64,000 bases of DNA from Carposina sasakii. Lineage: Eukaryota > Arthropoda > Insecta > Lepidoptera > Carposinidae. Positions 27,701 through 37,790 of the stretch are shown here, in pieces (position 1 is the stretch's first letter; each line of letters starts with the position of its first letter). A program made the position numbers and the translations under genes. The notes under the pieces were generated by a model. It saw only the letters and a program-made list of their open reading frames with translations, had not been told where the DNA came from and did no database searches. The DNA lies in contig CP053165.1 in assembly GCA_014607495.2 (NCBI GenBank), forward strand, positions 4,148,906 to 4,212,905, in the 5' to 3' direction.

Positions 27701-30700
27701 ATAAAAGAGTTAAAATGTGCGCATTCCGGCCAAGTCTGATTGGGAGCCATCTTAGCTCTTTACGAAATTGAGAAACGTGATCATATTTGCGTAAACCATG
27801 TTAATGTGAGGTGAGGATATTTAATAACTGTTTCTATATCCATTCTTCATACATGCTCTTCGGGTTCGGGTGCTCTTAACTGGACCTTTATTTATGTACT
27901 AGTGGACGCCCGTAACTCCATCAGCGTGGACTACAGAAAAAACAAAATGTCGAAATTATCCGGGATTAAAACATTTTCCCGGGATAAAAGTCTATTATGT
28001 GGGACCTGTCACAATATATTCTTGAAAACTGCATCAAAATCGGTTTAGCCGTTTCTGAGATTAGCATGCCCAAAAGCACAGACAAAAATTCCAAAAAACA
28101 TTATTTTGGGTACTATTGCATTGATAAAAGTATAATATTTTTTCTCATATATCTTCCATGTACAGACAGCGATCCGTTACATGAAAAGATATAGAAGAAT
28201 AGATGTAAAATGCTATACAGTGCAATTATCAAACTTGATTCCCCAAGCGCCTTATGGCTAGAAGAAATCTCTGATAAATTGAAGTAGGTAGATCTGGTTC
28301 GTTAGATATTCGAATTCATTGTGCCGCGATGTTTCTCCGACTTTCATCAATTAGTTACGAAGCCATCATCACGAACTGTTTCGATATTACCAAATATAGT
28401 TGTATACTTATCTACTTGTAGCAATAGGTATTGCTATTGCCGGCTGTGGGATTGAAGTTTTATATGTTTAGTTTACCTGCACGGCAACATGATCTAGAAA
28501 TGTTATGCCAATCGTGGTAGAAAAGTATTATTTATGTCTACGTCTACATTTGGTTTCGACCAAAAAATTATCAAAGATGACTGCTGTATATGTGCAACAG
28601 TGATGACTTAGGCAGGGCTTACATTCCAGTTATTTCAGTGAAAACCCTAATAGCACCACTGACTAGACAGTCTAAGCCTAAATATGGAACACAAGAATAA
28701 CTAGTTAACGCATTTAAGTTATCCTGTTTAAACTGATTTAAAAGCTCAACTGCCTACGTGAGACAATCTGAAAGACCAGTTCATCTTAGAAAGGCCATAC
28801 ACGTAGATGAATTCTTGAAAGGTTCAGGTTATGCGAGTAAAAAGGATAGCGGGATATGCGTGACTGTTCAAACATAGTGAGGATGAGCGGATGGCTTCAA
28901 ACATAAAGAGTAAGGCGGAACAAATTGTGACAAGCAACACAGTAAAGTTTACGACCCGAAGTACACAGTCCCTTTTGAAAGGTATTGCTTTGTGTTTGAT
29001 GGAACTCTGTCTCGCGGCCCTTTGGGCATGCGTAGTTGGCGCGTTACGTAGGGGCCTGGGGGGACTTAGTGTGAGGAAGGGAGGCCTTTTACAAAGCGGA
29101 TGGAGACGAGACTCGTCCTTGAATGAATCTTTTTGCAAGGTTACACAATGTTTAGGCGTTGGGCTAGACATTGGAGATTGAGATTCACAAGAAGTTACAC
29201 TCATTTCGTAGGAAAGCTGAACTAAAGTGTAAAAGTCATAGGTACCTAGATGTAAAGACTCATTGCATCGTTACTCATGCGGTATATGAGTTGATAGTTG
29301 TTTAGTCATGCAAATTATCCCAGGCAGGATGACGTGAACCCTAAAAATATTGTTATTATTAGCTGTGTTTGCAAAAAAACATGTGCATAATGGCTACGTA
29401 TCTACGTAACTCATTGAAATAACAATTTGTTCTTAGTAACTTATAATCTTAGCGGAGGAAAATGTAAATTTTTATTTTCTTTAACCTAGTTAACTTGGAA
29501 TAACAATCACATATTGTTTCAAATATACTTCATACTTTGATATTGAAATAAACATGAGTAAAATGTCCAAGACTTAGCCATCGATTCGTTGCGGTTTCGA
29601 GATACCATGGTGTGCTGAATAATTGTCACAACAGTAACATAACGGTAAGGCCAGCAGAAATGACAGTAATTGTGCAAAAGCACCACACATTGGATCATAA
29701 ATCATGTCCACATGTGCCAGTTTACGAGTTGATATTGAATAATGATGTCCTTTCATCTAGCATCCAGAAATTTTAATGACTAGGTAAATTGTTATGACAC
29801 TGATAAAGTAGAGTCACAACTTGTGGCTTAATTAGCTCTAATAAATATACCAATAGTTCCGAGTATGTACCTACGATTGAGTAAGTAGGTGTACATTACA
29901 TATAGGTACATAAAAATAAAAATCACGCCTCTTTCCCGGAGGGGTAGGTAGAGATCACGCATCTCCACTTGCTACTCTCCTGACACACCACTTTTGCTTC
30001 ATCTACTTTCATAATGCTGGACAACGCTCGTCGGTTTAGGATATTCTCGAGTAAATGTTATTAAGAAAAATCATTACTGTATCTACCTATGTTTAAAACA
30101 TTGCTGAAAATAACAAATAAAAAAGTAAACATTCTAAATGACGTCAGAGGAAAGAAAGTTTTAAACATGCATCGGAACCTTGCGTGAATAATACTATGGT
30201 TCCTACATTTTATCATCGGTATGTTATGTTTGTTTCACGCGTGCCGTGGCTGCGAATCAGTAGGTAGACAGTATAATCTATTTTAAATTGATGGAAGGTC
30301 AACGAAGGAGATCACCACTACACAACGATATGCAGCTAGATCTAAACAGTAAAATGCGAACACAAGAAATAATGATCACAAGAGATTAGAAAATGACTAG
30401 TACCTAAGTACATGTGCGTCCCATTGGTTTATAAAAAAAACTTTTGTTTATTAGAAAAAGGTTTTGAAGAATTTGTACAAAACAAACAAACGAAAGTCAA
30501 TCTCTGAGTACGAACGCAATTAGGCATATCGCGTTGGTGAATTCAAGGAAACCGCGACACATGGCATACAATGCGTCATGCAGCGTTGACAGAGTGCTCC
30601 GATAAAAGACTAGCACACACATACTAATTGAAACATAACAATAGGTCAATCAACTTGTGTTAGCTGATCGTAATAATTATAGTGTCTCAAATCAATCCAA

Positions 30701-33700
30701 ACAGTATTTCACTTTGTCACTAAATTTTAAGACCATTTTAAGAATGATACAGAGAGGTTGCTATGACAGTTTCAAAAAGAACCTACAAATAAGATGGTTT
30801 CAGAGAAGTCTTAAATGTAGAAATCATTTAGAATTCGGTCTAATTGTTGAAACACTGCAATTGCACTAAGAGAAGGTCTAATAAAGAAAAATCCAGTAAG
30901 ACTCAATATCATAGAATAAGATAGTAAAATACTTAGATTAAATTTAAATTTAATCTAAGGTAAAATAACATTAAGTAAAACAAGGACTAGTGAAACTTGA
31001 TGATCTAATATTAACTATACCTGGTAGGTATCGAACGCCGCCGATACAATAGCCTATACGGACAAAATATAATGGCAAATAAAGTAAACTGCGTGTAATA
31101 ATAGAGTCATCAATTTCCGAACAATGTAACCACAAGCCGATCTTACCCGATTTTATTAAAAACTAAAGCTTACATAATATAGGAAACTTTACTTACATAG
31201 ATCGTGGCGACACCAATATTGGTTAAAATAAACTTCTTTCCACAGATCGGAAATGTCAGAGCCTGTATTGTATTATGGTAAAATTTATAGTCCATGGTTT
31301 GTGCTTAATCGAGTATGTCATCGATTTCTATACTTCGTTAGTAAAAACTATTGAATATAGAATAATGGCAACAATTACTTCATTAAGTAGATGAGTAGTT
31401 ATTAAGAGAGAGCAGTTATCTAATTTTTTGTGTATCTACCTCGATGTCTTTAATTATTACGTTTTATGACTCCATTTGATAATAAGTTATACCCCGTTCG
31501 AGATATGGTCTCACTTCTTTAAAATATGCCTCTTACTACAACAAAAGTAATTTTGCAGGCTATAAAAGCCCCATAAACAGCTTTCTATAAATAGTTCACT
31601 TAAGATTCCTTCCATACCATTAATGAGATCACCCATGCATGTAACTTGAGGCACTCTCGTGTCAATCTTTATAAGGATCTTCATTGGAGCGAAAATATAT
31701 AAATAATTATCGTCTTTATTTTGAAAATTCTGATGAATCTTGACATTGACCAACTGTTTATGGACAATATCTTGATGATCGCCTGCAAAATCAATTAACT
31801 GATTTGTTTGCGTGCAGTCATTTATCTCCATTTACACATACATAATTGCTACTTCATTACAAATATGCCTATGCTTGGTTACAAATCAATTTCTTGAAAA
31901 ATTATATTATCTCCCCTGAAAATAAAGAGTCAATTTCTCTATTAATTACCATAGTACCAGCTTGACTTAACGTTATAGTTGAGTTCTCTTTCTTGTTAAA
32001 CAAAGGTAAGTACATAATGTAGAGGGCAATTATAGTCATTATGTGGGTAGTTGCGAATATAGGGGCAATGACCTCACCCGTATACGTGGGCGATACAAAG
32101 CTTCTCTAACAGCTTTCTTGCGAAAATATAGTTTTTTGTATTTTTATCTTCTAGCCCATTTATACTACAACAAGTTAACTAAAGATAAAGTATTGGTTGT
32201 ACATGGTGAATAGCAAAAACATCGCAAAACAACTGATTAAGGTAAAACAGTCGTTTAAAATTTAATAAACTGTTGGCGAACTCGGGCAAAAAAGTTAATG
32301 TAAGTACGAAATTATTTAATTCTTCAATGAATCAATATGCGAATATATTTTTGCCAGGAAGTAAATTACGTGACATGGTTAATTGGGTTTAATACCCGAA
32401 TGATGCACATTCTACCTCAATTAATTCATAACGCGCTTAGTAAAATTTTAAACCAACTTACTCTAATAGGCACAAGCTTATACAACTTGAAGTTTGAACT
32501 TAAAGTTTGATTTATAAACCCAAACACATTTTAGTATTTTACGGAATTCGCATTTATATGGAGATTCCAACTGTTTAAATATTCAATTTTCTGCAGCATT
32601 ACTCTGTTACATTATGTACATTACATTATGTACTTACTAACAAATGGATTGTAATATTCTTTCCGAAAATAAATTATTATTATATTATATATTATTACAA
32701 TAGCTGTGATGCCTGCCGTTGTTTCTACTACCATATCGATATGTCTACTTGTATGCGCACCATTTGTTTCCAACATAGGGCGGTAGTGGAGCGGGAGGCA
32801 ATTTTGTAGTACCTACTAGATTATCTGTGGTACCAGCAATAACTTGTCTAGGTCTAACTTTTACTTACTGCTGTAATAGCTTTTACTTTGCACCTCAATT
32901 AGGCACAATAGCTAACCCGTCAATTAACTACTCTTGCAGTTAACGATTAGCACTTTAAGCATTTTGCCCTCTTTGATTTTCATTAATTTTAAATGAATAC
33001 ATATACCTAATCACAGATTGTTTTCTGGTATGCCTGTTTGCAAAAGTGATATTTAAAATCCATGTAAAAGAGGGAAGCTATCGTAGAAAGAGGTAATGGT
33101 AGGTTATATATATACCTAATAGGTAGGTTTATAAAAAATATATTCTTCAGACTATCATTTGTCTGCAAGGTTCTGTCTGATCGAAGATGGCTTCTAAATA
33201 TATGAAATTAAATAATTATTTTAGGGTGTGATCACAAATAGCGGTGATGAAAAAGGAAAGAATGTCTTGTACTTTTTAGCTCGTTTATCTATGCCAAACT
33301 ATATGCAAAGTGGTCCTGAGTATATGCAAATTCAGCGCATGCTAGATCTAGGGCGTGCTTCCGCTGGGGAAGAGGTGATAAACTTGCAAATTGCGACACT
33401 GTATGCTGAACGTTTTAGCACAACACACAAAATGGTTTTTATTTTCTTTGGGTAGGTATATTTACCCAAATTGAGAGTAATAATACATTGTCTTCAGTTT
33501 TTGATTGCATGTCTGTCAATTCGAACTTAATTTCAAGTAATCTAAAGGTCAATAACGATGTGGTTTAATTTGGAGCAGGTCAAACTATTTTGAGTGTAAA
33601 TTAGGCATAAATTTCTTGCTTAGCTAGAGATTTAACTCATGCCCTAGCTTTAACTCTGAGTAAGTAAACATTTGTTTGTCAAGAGTCTAACTTTTATGGA

Positions 33701-36700
33701 GTTGTTGACACAACTTCATTAGTGTTTTAGCTGCTACATAGATTTCTAATCTTGCTAAAGCAATGGGTGGGACACTAAAACTAAGATACTGTGGTTGGCT
33801 ATTAGAAAGTTGAACAGCTCCAAAGAGGTAAGGTTATATTAATTTAAACTGGGTAGGTAACACGTACGTAGTCATGCAATAGATATAGGTGGTTAATTAA
33901 GTAAATTATTAACTATAGTTTGGAAATATAAACGGTCAGGTTGCCGACTTGCGGTTATGAAATATGTTCGGAACACGCAAATAAACGTGAACGAAGGTCA
34001 CAGGTTAATTATACATGCAACTTCTAGATAACGCTATACGACCATATACGATATAATTAGATTATTGGTACGTTAAAAGTGAAGCTTGATAAATTACGTT
34101 TAGCAACTCTACATTTTAACAGTTCTTCAAGCTAGGCAATAAACTAATGTACGAACTCATATCGTCGTCAGCCTATTGCAGTCCATTGCTGGACCTAGGC
34201 CTCCCCCAGAGTAGGTACGCCACATGACTCGATCACCCGTTTTTCCCATCCAGGCACTACCAGTCGTCGTCTTTAAGTCATCGATCCATCTAGATGGAGG
34301 GCATCCAACGCTACGCTTGCCGAAGTGCGGTCTCCATTCGAGAACCCGCTTACTCCATCGTCCATCGGTTCTACGACAGATATGGCCTGCCTACTGCCCC
34401 TTCAGTCTGCTACATTTCGAGACTCATATACTAACTCATGTACTTACAGATAAATCCATCTCTGTATATAATAAGGCATTTTAAACAATATGAGACTATA
34501 ATTTGCACAATAACAGTTGTAACATAACATTTTCCGATATTAGTGTCGAAGTGTTAGAAGACAAAAAACGTCCATTAAAACCATTCGACATGCTTACCTA
34601 CGCATAATCCGATATGATAGATTTTACCATTTGTCTTCGACATAATATTACATTTGTATTACTCTGATAATAAACTTTTACTATGACAAATTACAAAATT
34701 AGTATTCGAATAAGATATGAAGACGAACGTGCGTCTTGTGCCACGAGCCAAGTTGATGCAAATGTCGAAATTATTCAAAGTGAATACGAAATAAGTCTGG
34801 GTTTTTATAGTTATTGGATTGGCTATACATTTTAATAGATACCTAGTCAGTTTTATTGTTTTATAATACGAACGGTATTTTATGCGAATAATTATTTTAT
34901 AAACTGTAGAAAGTTGAAACAACTTTAATTTCTGTTTAGGGGACAATTTTAAGCACTGAAACGACACTTATCGTTACAATAATAAATAACGTGGATGATG
35001 AGACGATGTAGATAAATTAAATAACAATAATATAATGCAAAGTAGCGAAGATTCCATATGATTCCATAATATGCTGAATCCTTATTAACAATACCTACAA
35101 CTTCTTTGATAGTCTCGTAAAAATATCGAGGTTTTTGGGCCACTTTTAGATTGGCTTGTGTGTTGATATTGCGCATCATGATTTGAAATAAACCTAATCG
35201 GAAATATGTAGCAGATTATTTACAAAGGTACTTTCCTACATAAAAGAGATAATACTAATATGCTAACTACCTACCTATAACCGAAAGAATAGGGCAGGCG
35301 CGCGCCGGACCCGTTGATTGTTTTGCACTTGCTTCCGGAGTAAAAAAGGTAAATAATGAATAACTATGAGGAACGAAGATACCTATTATGAAAGTCTCAA
35401 TTTTATTGTAGAAGTGTAATTTGGAAAACTGTACCTACCAACTGGTATAAAGCTTCTATTTAGGTATATCCGCATCAAAATTAAGATAATTTCGTTTGAT
35501 TTTGTTTTAAAGTTTAATTTGCATTAGATCCCTGCCAAAATCAGATATCCTTGCATAACTAAACAGAACATTTATGATAACTATACAGCAAATCTACAGC
35601 GTATTCTGTACAAGGTGTGTAGGTGCAATCTGTGCGCAAGGTGCAGGAACATCTGCCCTTCCCTTTGTGCTCCAATCACGCCTGGTCAGTTACTATGGCC
35701 TTTATAAGGAAACCTGTATTTCTAGTAGATGTGTGTACCACTATAGGCAGGCACAAACATTTTTATCCTTGTTGTTGGGTACCTAAATGTTTTTGTCATA
35801 ATCTAATTTCGAACAATCCTGCCTTCTGTTTTCTTTAGGGGCATCATTAGGTAAACACCTTTTCCCTACATTACTTAGGTACTACCTTCTTAAGTAGGTA
35901 CCTGTTATTGATAAATGCTATCAAATACTTAAGTTTTTATTATTCAAATGCAGGTACGGCTTAATCATCTGTTGGCGATCACAATCAGTCGTTTATCGGT
36001 TTGCGTATTATTTTCTTTAACTTTACGAGTTTCTCTGACGCTTTGGCATTTAGGTCACCTGGATCGTTTCCAAAAACATTTGACGGAAGAACACTGAACT
36101 TAACGTTTACAAAAGGTACAATCATATTAATTAAGTGTACAATGGGTATTGAATGTTCGCGAGTTTTAAGAGTTAAAGTTAATATTCCGTATGTTATCAA
36201 AAATCTTGTTCCATGATACATTCCTGATCGTAGGAAGGAAACTGAAGTACAAAATTCACCAAAACATTAAACATCCTATCGAAATCATAAAAAAATAACT
36301 CCGAATCCACTACCTACATATCATTATCGTCGCATCAATTTTCTCGTAAATATTATTGACATAAGTGCAGGTACGAGTATGTACCTACTTCTGTTTGATT
36401 TCCCAGCATTTGTTATGGAAATCAACTGAATCCATCGAGTATATATTTGTTAATTGTCCCACCCCTTGAAGTAAACGGATTGTAAGAAAGATGGGAAACA
36501 TAAGGAAACATCGACTTGTTTACTAGTAAATACAATAGGGAGATGTGAGACATTCCTGCCATTATGTTCTGATGACAATAAGCTAAAGAGAGTATGAGAA
36601 ATTTATATGAGAAACAAATCTAATGATAGTAAATTACACTTATTTCTGATAACCTTTGCATTTGCTTTCGACGTTCATCATAAATTTAGAAAGAGCATTT

Positions 36701-37640
36701 TTCAAAGATCCGTTGTGTGGGTCTGTTCATGATCTATTCTCTGATTCAGGTCATTATTACTTTAGTCAAATATTACAAAGACCCGCAAATCATTAAACTA
36801 TTTGGCTCAAGGTATGTGTAATTTGGGTCAACTATGTCGATGTAAATATATTGTTTGTAAAGATGTGAGGGAATAGCAATTCTGTTGAATTTGTTGTAGC
36901 GAAACAGTCTGATGTCTATGTATTCTGAAGGGTAGTACAGGTATGAGGAGTGCGGCGCGGGGATGATGCGTCATCGCGTGACCACCCTCTCGGAACGCAC
37001 CCCCTTGCACACTCGGCCATCGATCGATCCTCCGCCCGCAAAACGCCATGCGCAAAGTCCGCCCTTTTAGCTTTGTATACACCTATTTATACAAACATAA
37101 TTCTGCCGAACCTGATAATATTATCAGTTTTGAACACTTCTTGGAGTATACTTGATGATTTTTAGGAATCTTTGAATGCTATAGCTTCCTAATTAAGGAG
37201 ATCACGATTTTAAGTTCTATTGATCAAACTAACTAAGGGGTTTTTGATACTCACTGGCATTCGTTCATTATCTCTTCCTGGGATCGAACCTGGACTGGAG
37301 CAAGCTTCTCGACACTTTCTTCATAGTTCCCGAAGCATTTGGTGATCTTCTCATCGAAGGTATTCACCAAATCCTCCAGGGAGCCGGAGAAAGTCTCCGT
37401 AAAGTTGTCTCCTTCACCGTTTTGCAAATTGTCCTGTTTACACTTCACCAGTTTCGGTTCGTTGTCATTTAACTTATTGGAGTCAGTTTTCATTTTGATT
37501 ATTTCACTTTTCAAGTTGTTTATGTTGTTGAGACAGATGTCATTGCCGTTGATGGTTTTTTGGGGATAGTCTGCAGTGGTGATGCAGTCGTCCGCATCCT
37601 CTATTTGTGCGAGCGGCGCTTCGAACTCGAGCTCGGCCAT
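6752..37640 (-). CDS. Unc-76: Unc-76 / FEZ family kinesin-1 cargo adaptor
   Basis: Seven coding exons in transcript order: 37640-37255, 10895-10787, 9722-9591, 8585-8447, 8057-7801, 7223-7148, 6834-6752. Every junction is GT/AG and phases match. The total is 1182 nt, or 393 aa, against 392 in human FEZ1. FEZ/Unc-76 proteins couple cargo to kinesin-1 heavy chain in axons. Matching blocks, in order, are the N-terminal MAELEFEAPLAQ, the acidic SLEDLVNTFDEK segment (about residues 87-98) ending ENLAPV-like, MWWTLTGNFG (from 130), the VIQEIDDMMQ helix (from 210), the conserved coiled coil with HRDELEYEKELKN (about 256-320), and the C-terminal YLTTVIPF to DYILKVLCPT (342-393). The MAEL start at 37640 has A at -3 and G at +4. 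An in-frame ATG seven codons upstream (37661) has a weaker context. Intron 1 (37254-10896) is about 26 kb and is crowded with mobile elements; the remaining introns are 0.3 to 1.1 kb. Confidence 0.95.
7540..7745. repeat. Dispersed repeat fragment in Unc-76 intron 5
   Basis: Words such as gtaagtttgtttgtttg, ttgaaattttgcatgc and cacgcggacaaagtcg are typical of a lepidopteran SINE-like repeat that also underlies 1-240 and 45430-45610. It lies between Unc-76 exons 5 and 6 and has no coding content. Confidence 0.45.
8113..8245 (+). repeat. Dispersed repeat, near-identical copy at 59700-59841
   Basis: About 130 bases from 'catggtgccacttctgacca' through 'gtacagtatgcccg' recur at 59700-59841 with only a few differences. 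The piece lies in Unc-76 intron 4, about 55 bases upstream of the exon 5 acceptor on the minus strand. Its high identity over 51 kb suggests recent mobility or a very abundant family. Confidence 0.75.
8905..9295. mobile_element. Suspected hAT-like non-autonomous element
   Basis: The segment opens with tagggttgccaaccgtcctg and repeats the word cctgg or tcctg many times towards both ends (ccaggacatgtcctg at one side, tcctggttttc at the other). The AGGGTTGCCAACC opening is typical of some hAT MITE ends. I could not find clean paired ends or a target duplication, so the boundaries and family are tentative. It lies in Unc-76 intron 3. Confidence 0.35.
9940..10012. repeat. 73-bp imperfect hairpin in Unc-76 intron 2
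   Basis: The arm at 9940-9966 (acctaggcatagaggaataa) pairs with 9983-10012 over about 27 positions with a few bulges and a ~16-base T-rich loop. It could be a tiny foldback element or a structured RNA in the Unc-76 pre-mRNA. The size would suit a short hairpin precursor, but nothing else supports an miRNA. Confidence 0.5.
10121..10146. repeat. Perfect 26-bp palindrome
   Basis: agttgattaccta is followed immediately by its exact reverse complement. No loop is present. It lies about 110 bases from the 73-bp hairpin in the same intron. Its function is unknown. Confidence 0.7.
13265..13300. repeat. ttat microsatellite
   Basis: About eight tandem tttat/ttta units. A simple repeat with no other content. 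Confidence 0.8.
14150..14230 (-). repeat. Fragment of the 'cagtccactgctggac' dispersed repeat
   Basis: gtggaggcctacgtccagca and cagtggactgcattaagctg match, as reverse complement, the repeat at 34165-34420 and 50070-50340. It is a short truncated copy inside Unc-76 intron 1. Confidence 0.6.
17466..17845 (-). pseudogene. Unrecognised ORF of ~115-125 codons in Unc-76 intron 1
   Basis: An open frame on the minus strand runs from about 17840 to a stop at 17466. The first in-frame ATG-like start is not obvious; a TTG sits at 17798. The product has a basic start (SEVRKKHVRTAAVKLLAPL), a charged helical middle (RDIVDEEKEINNKVKRNRD) and ends in NKNKKASGRRLI. The composition looks coding, yet I cannot assign a family and there is no clear splice donor or acceptor. 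It may be a fragment of a transposon gene or a decayed retrocopy. Confidence 0.3.
18690..18958 (+). repeat. Lepidopteran 'gggttccgtaccc' SINE-like repeat
   Basis: The segment runs from agggttccgtacccgaaggg, through ttgaaattttcacagacg and ttctgttgctactgtgg, to gagttcggctcgcacttttc and a T-rich end. These words are hallmarks of a very abundant repeat in moth genomes. It is intact over about 265 bases. Confidence 0.75.
19118..19325 (+). repeat. Dispersed 'actagtggacgcccgcgac' repeat, copy 1
   Basis: The copy begins with actagtggacgcccgcgact, contains gtgggacctgtcacaa and atcggttcagccgtttctga, and ends in ttattatatgtatagatag. The same order of words occurs at 27896-28200 and 53621-53898, with a stub at 45428-45450. 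It is a SINE-like family common in moths. Confidence 0.8.
22417..22450 (+). repeat. Three tandem 12-bp units
   Basis: cggacacgtcaa-like units repeat about 2.8 times. It is a minor minisatellite in intron 1. Confidence 0.7.
23327..23692. mobile_element. Nested palindrome, foldback-type element
   Basis: Outer arms at 23327-23394 and 23625-23692 are near-exact reverse complements (gggatcgcccaccaccgg on the left). Inside them a second, perfect 27-bp inverted pair lies at 23537-23563 and 23592-23618 (containing tagttctatctaccgaac). The asymmetric left-hand spacer (23395-23536) contains gccaacacccgtggcatcat, a word seen in other lepidopteran repeats. Diverged arms of the same family occur at 57135-57180 and 57889-57953. 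It is probably a non-autonomous foldback or MITE with another repeat nested in it. Confidence 0.75.
23928..24463. mobile_element. Internally deleted hAT element with 8-bp target duplication
   Basis: The element proper is 23936-24455 (520 bp). It starts cagtgatgcaacgaatac and ends, as reverse complement, tagtgatgcaacgaatac. Both sides are flanked by the 8-bp direct repeat attttccg (23928-23935 and 24456-24463), the target duplication size diagnostic of hAT elements. The termini also contain repeated ttcgtattcg words, which are probably transposase-binding subterminal repeats. An interior plus-strand frame (24119-24337) ends with a stretch loosely resembling the hAT C-terminal dimerisation end (NRK..SSGAQLYILI). 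The catalytic core is absent, so the element is non-autonomous. Confidence 0.85.
25589..25730. repeat. 142-bp inverted repeat with hairpin-forming arms
   Basis: Arms 25589-25620 and 25699-25730 are reverse complements at 31 of 32 positions. Each arm itself contains the small palindrome gcaccttcggtgc, so it can form a cruciform with side hairpins. The loop holds another short palindrome around ttctacagtagaa. It could be a MITE or a structured element. Apparent minus-strand ORFs here are shadows of it. Confidence 0.7.
27458..27800 (-). pseudogene. 3' end of a non-LTR retrotransposon reverse transcriptase, frameshifted
   Basis: Read on the minus strand, the segment gives RWLPIRLGRNAHILTLLFK, ILYDRSSPLYLFSRDHPLRY and TASLLKTPRHNSVAF, then a one-base frame change to YAVKLWNSLPHSVRD and FKKRLKVHYL before a stop at 27458. 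This order (RWLPI, LYLFS, LWNSLP, FK+RL) is the C-terminal tail of reverse transcriptase ORF2 in Jockey/CR1-type LINEs. It is 5'-truncated, carries a frameshift, and is a dead copy in Unc-76 intron 1. Confidence 0.8.
27896..28200 (+). repeat. Dispersed 'actagtggacgcccgcgac' repeat, copy 2
   Basis: Same ordered words as the copies at 19118 and 53621: tagtggacgcccg, gtgggacctgtcacaat, ggtttagccgtttctgagat, ttttgggtactattgc, atatcttccatgtacagaca. It ends near agatatagaagaatagat. Confidence 0.8.
28824..29204 (-). CDS. Uncharacterised 126-aa single-pass membrane protein candidate
   Basis: An ATG at 29204 (purine at -3) opens a 126-codon frame with a stop at 28824. Residues 1-70 are rich in Pro, Ser and Arg (for example LTLSPPRPLRNAPTTHAQRA). 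A hydrophobic helix follows at about 87-105 (NFTVLLVTICSALLFMFEAI), flanked on the N side by Lys/Arg, which predicts a type II orientation with a cytosolic N-terminus. Codon choice and GC content are higher than in surrounding intron sequence. The opposite strand is also open over part of this stretch (28891-29181). I recognise no family. It could be a small nested gene, an alternative exon, or a chance frame in a GC-richer patch. Confidence 0.3.
   Translation of the reverse strand: MSVTSCESQSPMSSPTPKHCVTLQKDSFKDESRLHPLCKRPPFLTLSPPRPLRNAPTTHAQRAARQSSIKHKAIPFKRDCVLRVVNFTVLLVTICSALLFMFEAIRSSSLCLNSHAYPAILFTRIT
29925..30035 (+). repeat. Dispersed 'aatcacgcctctttcccgg' repeat fragment
   Basis: The words aatcacgcctctttcccgga, ggtaggtagagatcacgc and ttcatctactttcataatg are typical of a moth dispersed repeat. 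A related start (atcacgcctttatccc) is joined to another repeat at 59640-59700. Confidence 0.55.
30932..30959. repeat. Perfect 28-bp palindrome
   Basis: cttagattaaattt is followed directly by its exact reverse complement. It is AT-rich, in Unc-76 intron 1, with no known role. Confidence 0.7.
33225..33451 (+). other. Exon-like open segment, plus strand, inside Unc-76 intron 1
   Basis: An acceptor-like tattttag ends at 33224 and a donor-like GG|GTAGGT follows 33451. The frame between is open for about 75 codons, including GDEKGKNVLYFLARLSMPNY and MLDLGRASAGEEV. The composition looks more coding than its surroundings. I do not recognise the family and find no partner exons, so it may be an exon of a nested gene on the opposite strand or transposon-derived. 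Confidence 0.25.
34165..34425 (+). repeat. Dispersed 'cagtccattgctggacctag' repeat, longest copy
   Basis: From gcctattgcagtccattgct through aggcctcccccagagtagg and gccgaagtgcggtctccatt to the end near ctgctacatttcgagac. It is the same family as at 3150-3400, 14150-14230, 42460-42670 (diverged) and 50070-50340. The open frame at 34224-34484 is a by-product of this repeat and not a host gene. Confidence 0.75.
36936..37075 (-). promoter_or_regulatory. GC-rich, CpG-containing patch beside Unc-76 exon 1
   Basis: A GC-rich island in AT-rich surroundings, 180 bases inside intron 1. It contains a palindromic tgatgcgtcatcgcg, which resembles a bZIP (CRE/AP-1-like) site, and ccatcgatcgatcc. It may be an intronic enhancer or an alternative promoter for Unc-76. 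I see no protein-coding exon in it. Confidence 0.35.
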
Positions 37641-37790
37641 CCTGCGAGTCGCCTCTCGCATAACGTACGTGTATTCACGCCGGGTTCAGCGCGAAAACTG
37701 TCGGCAGTGGAGCACGGCAGCCGGTGCGCGGCGGGTCCCAGTCAGCTAGCGCGTTAAAATACGCTGCCGCTATTACGGCAAACAGGGCGA
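37641..37790 (-). promoter_or_regulatory. Unc-76 5' UTR and core promoter region
   Basis: A GC-rich stretch directly upstream of the Unc-76 start on the minus strand. Read on that strand it contains gcgtattttaacgcgc about 110 bases before the ATG and a gctgactggg word that could serve as initiator. Position and composition support a promoter; the exact start site cannot be fixed by eye. Confidence 0.4.

Larger units (their letters stand above)
10896..37254 (-). other. Giant first intron of Unc-76
   Basis: This 26.4-kb interval separates the exon encoding the FEZ N-terminus from exon 2. Repeats recognised inside it are listed separately (14160, 18690, 19120, 23327, 23936, 25589, 27458, 27896, 29925, 30932, 34165). 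The sequence between them is AT-rich with short ORFs only. I see nothing supportable in 11100-13250, 14300-17400, 20300-22380 or 30040-30900 beyond AT-rich unique-looking sequence, including no tRNA or rRNA. Confidence 0.7.

Noticed and set aside
31511..31831. 106-codon minus-strand frame in Unc-76 intron 1
   Set aside because: Looks like random AT-rich reading, with no domain or conserved-looking block.
34224..34484. 86-codon frame on the plus strand
   Set aside because: It falls entirely inside a dispersed repeat that recurs elsewhere in the window.
35574..35838. Two overlapping Cys-rich frames on the plus strand
   Set aside because: The Cys pattern is not regular, the two frames overlap each other, and there is no gene context.
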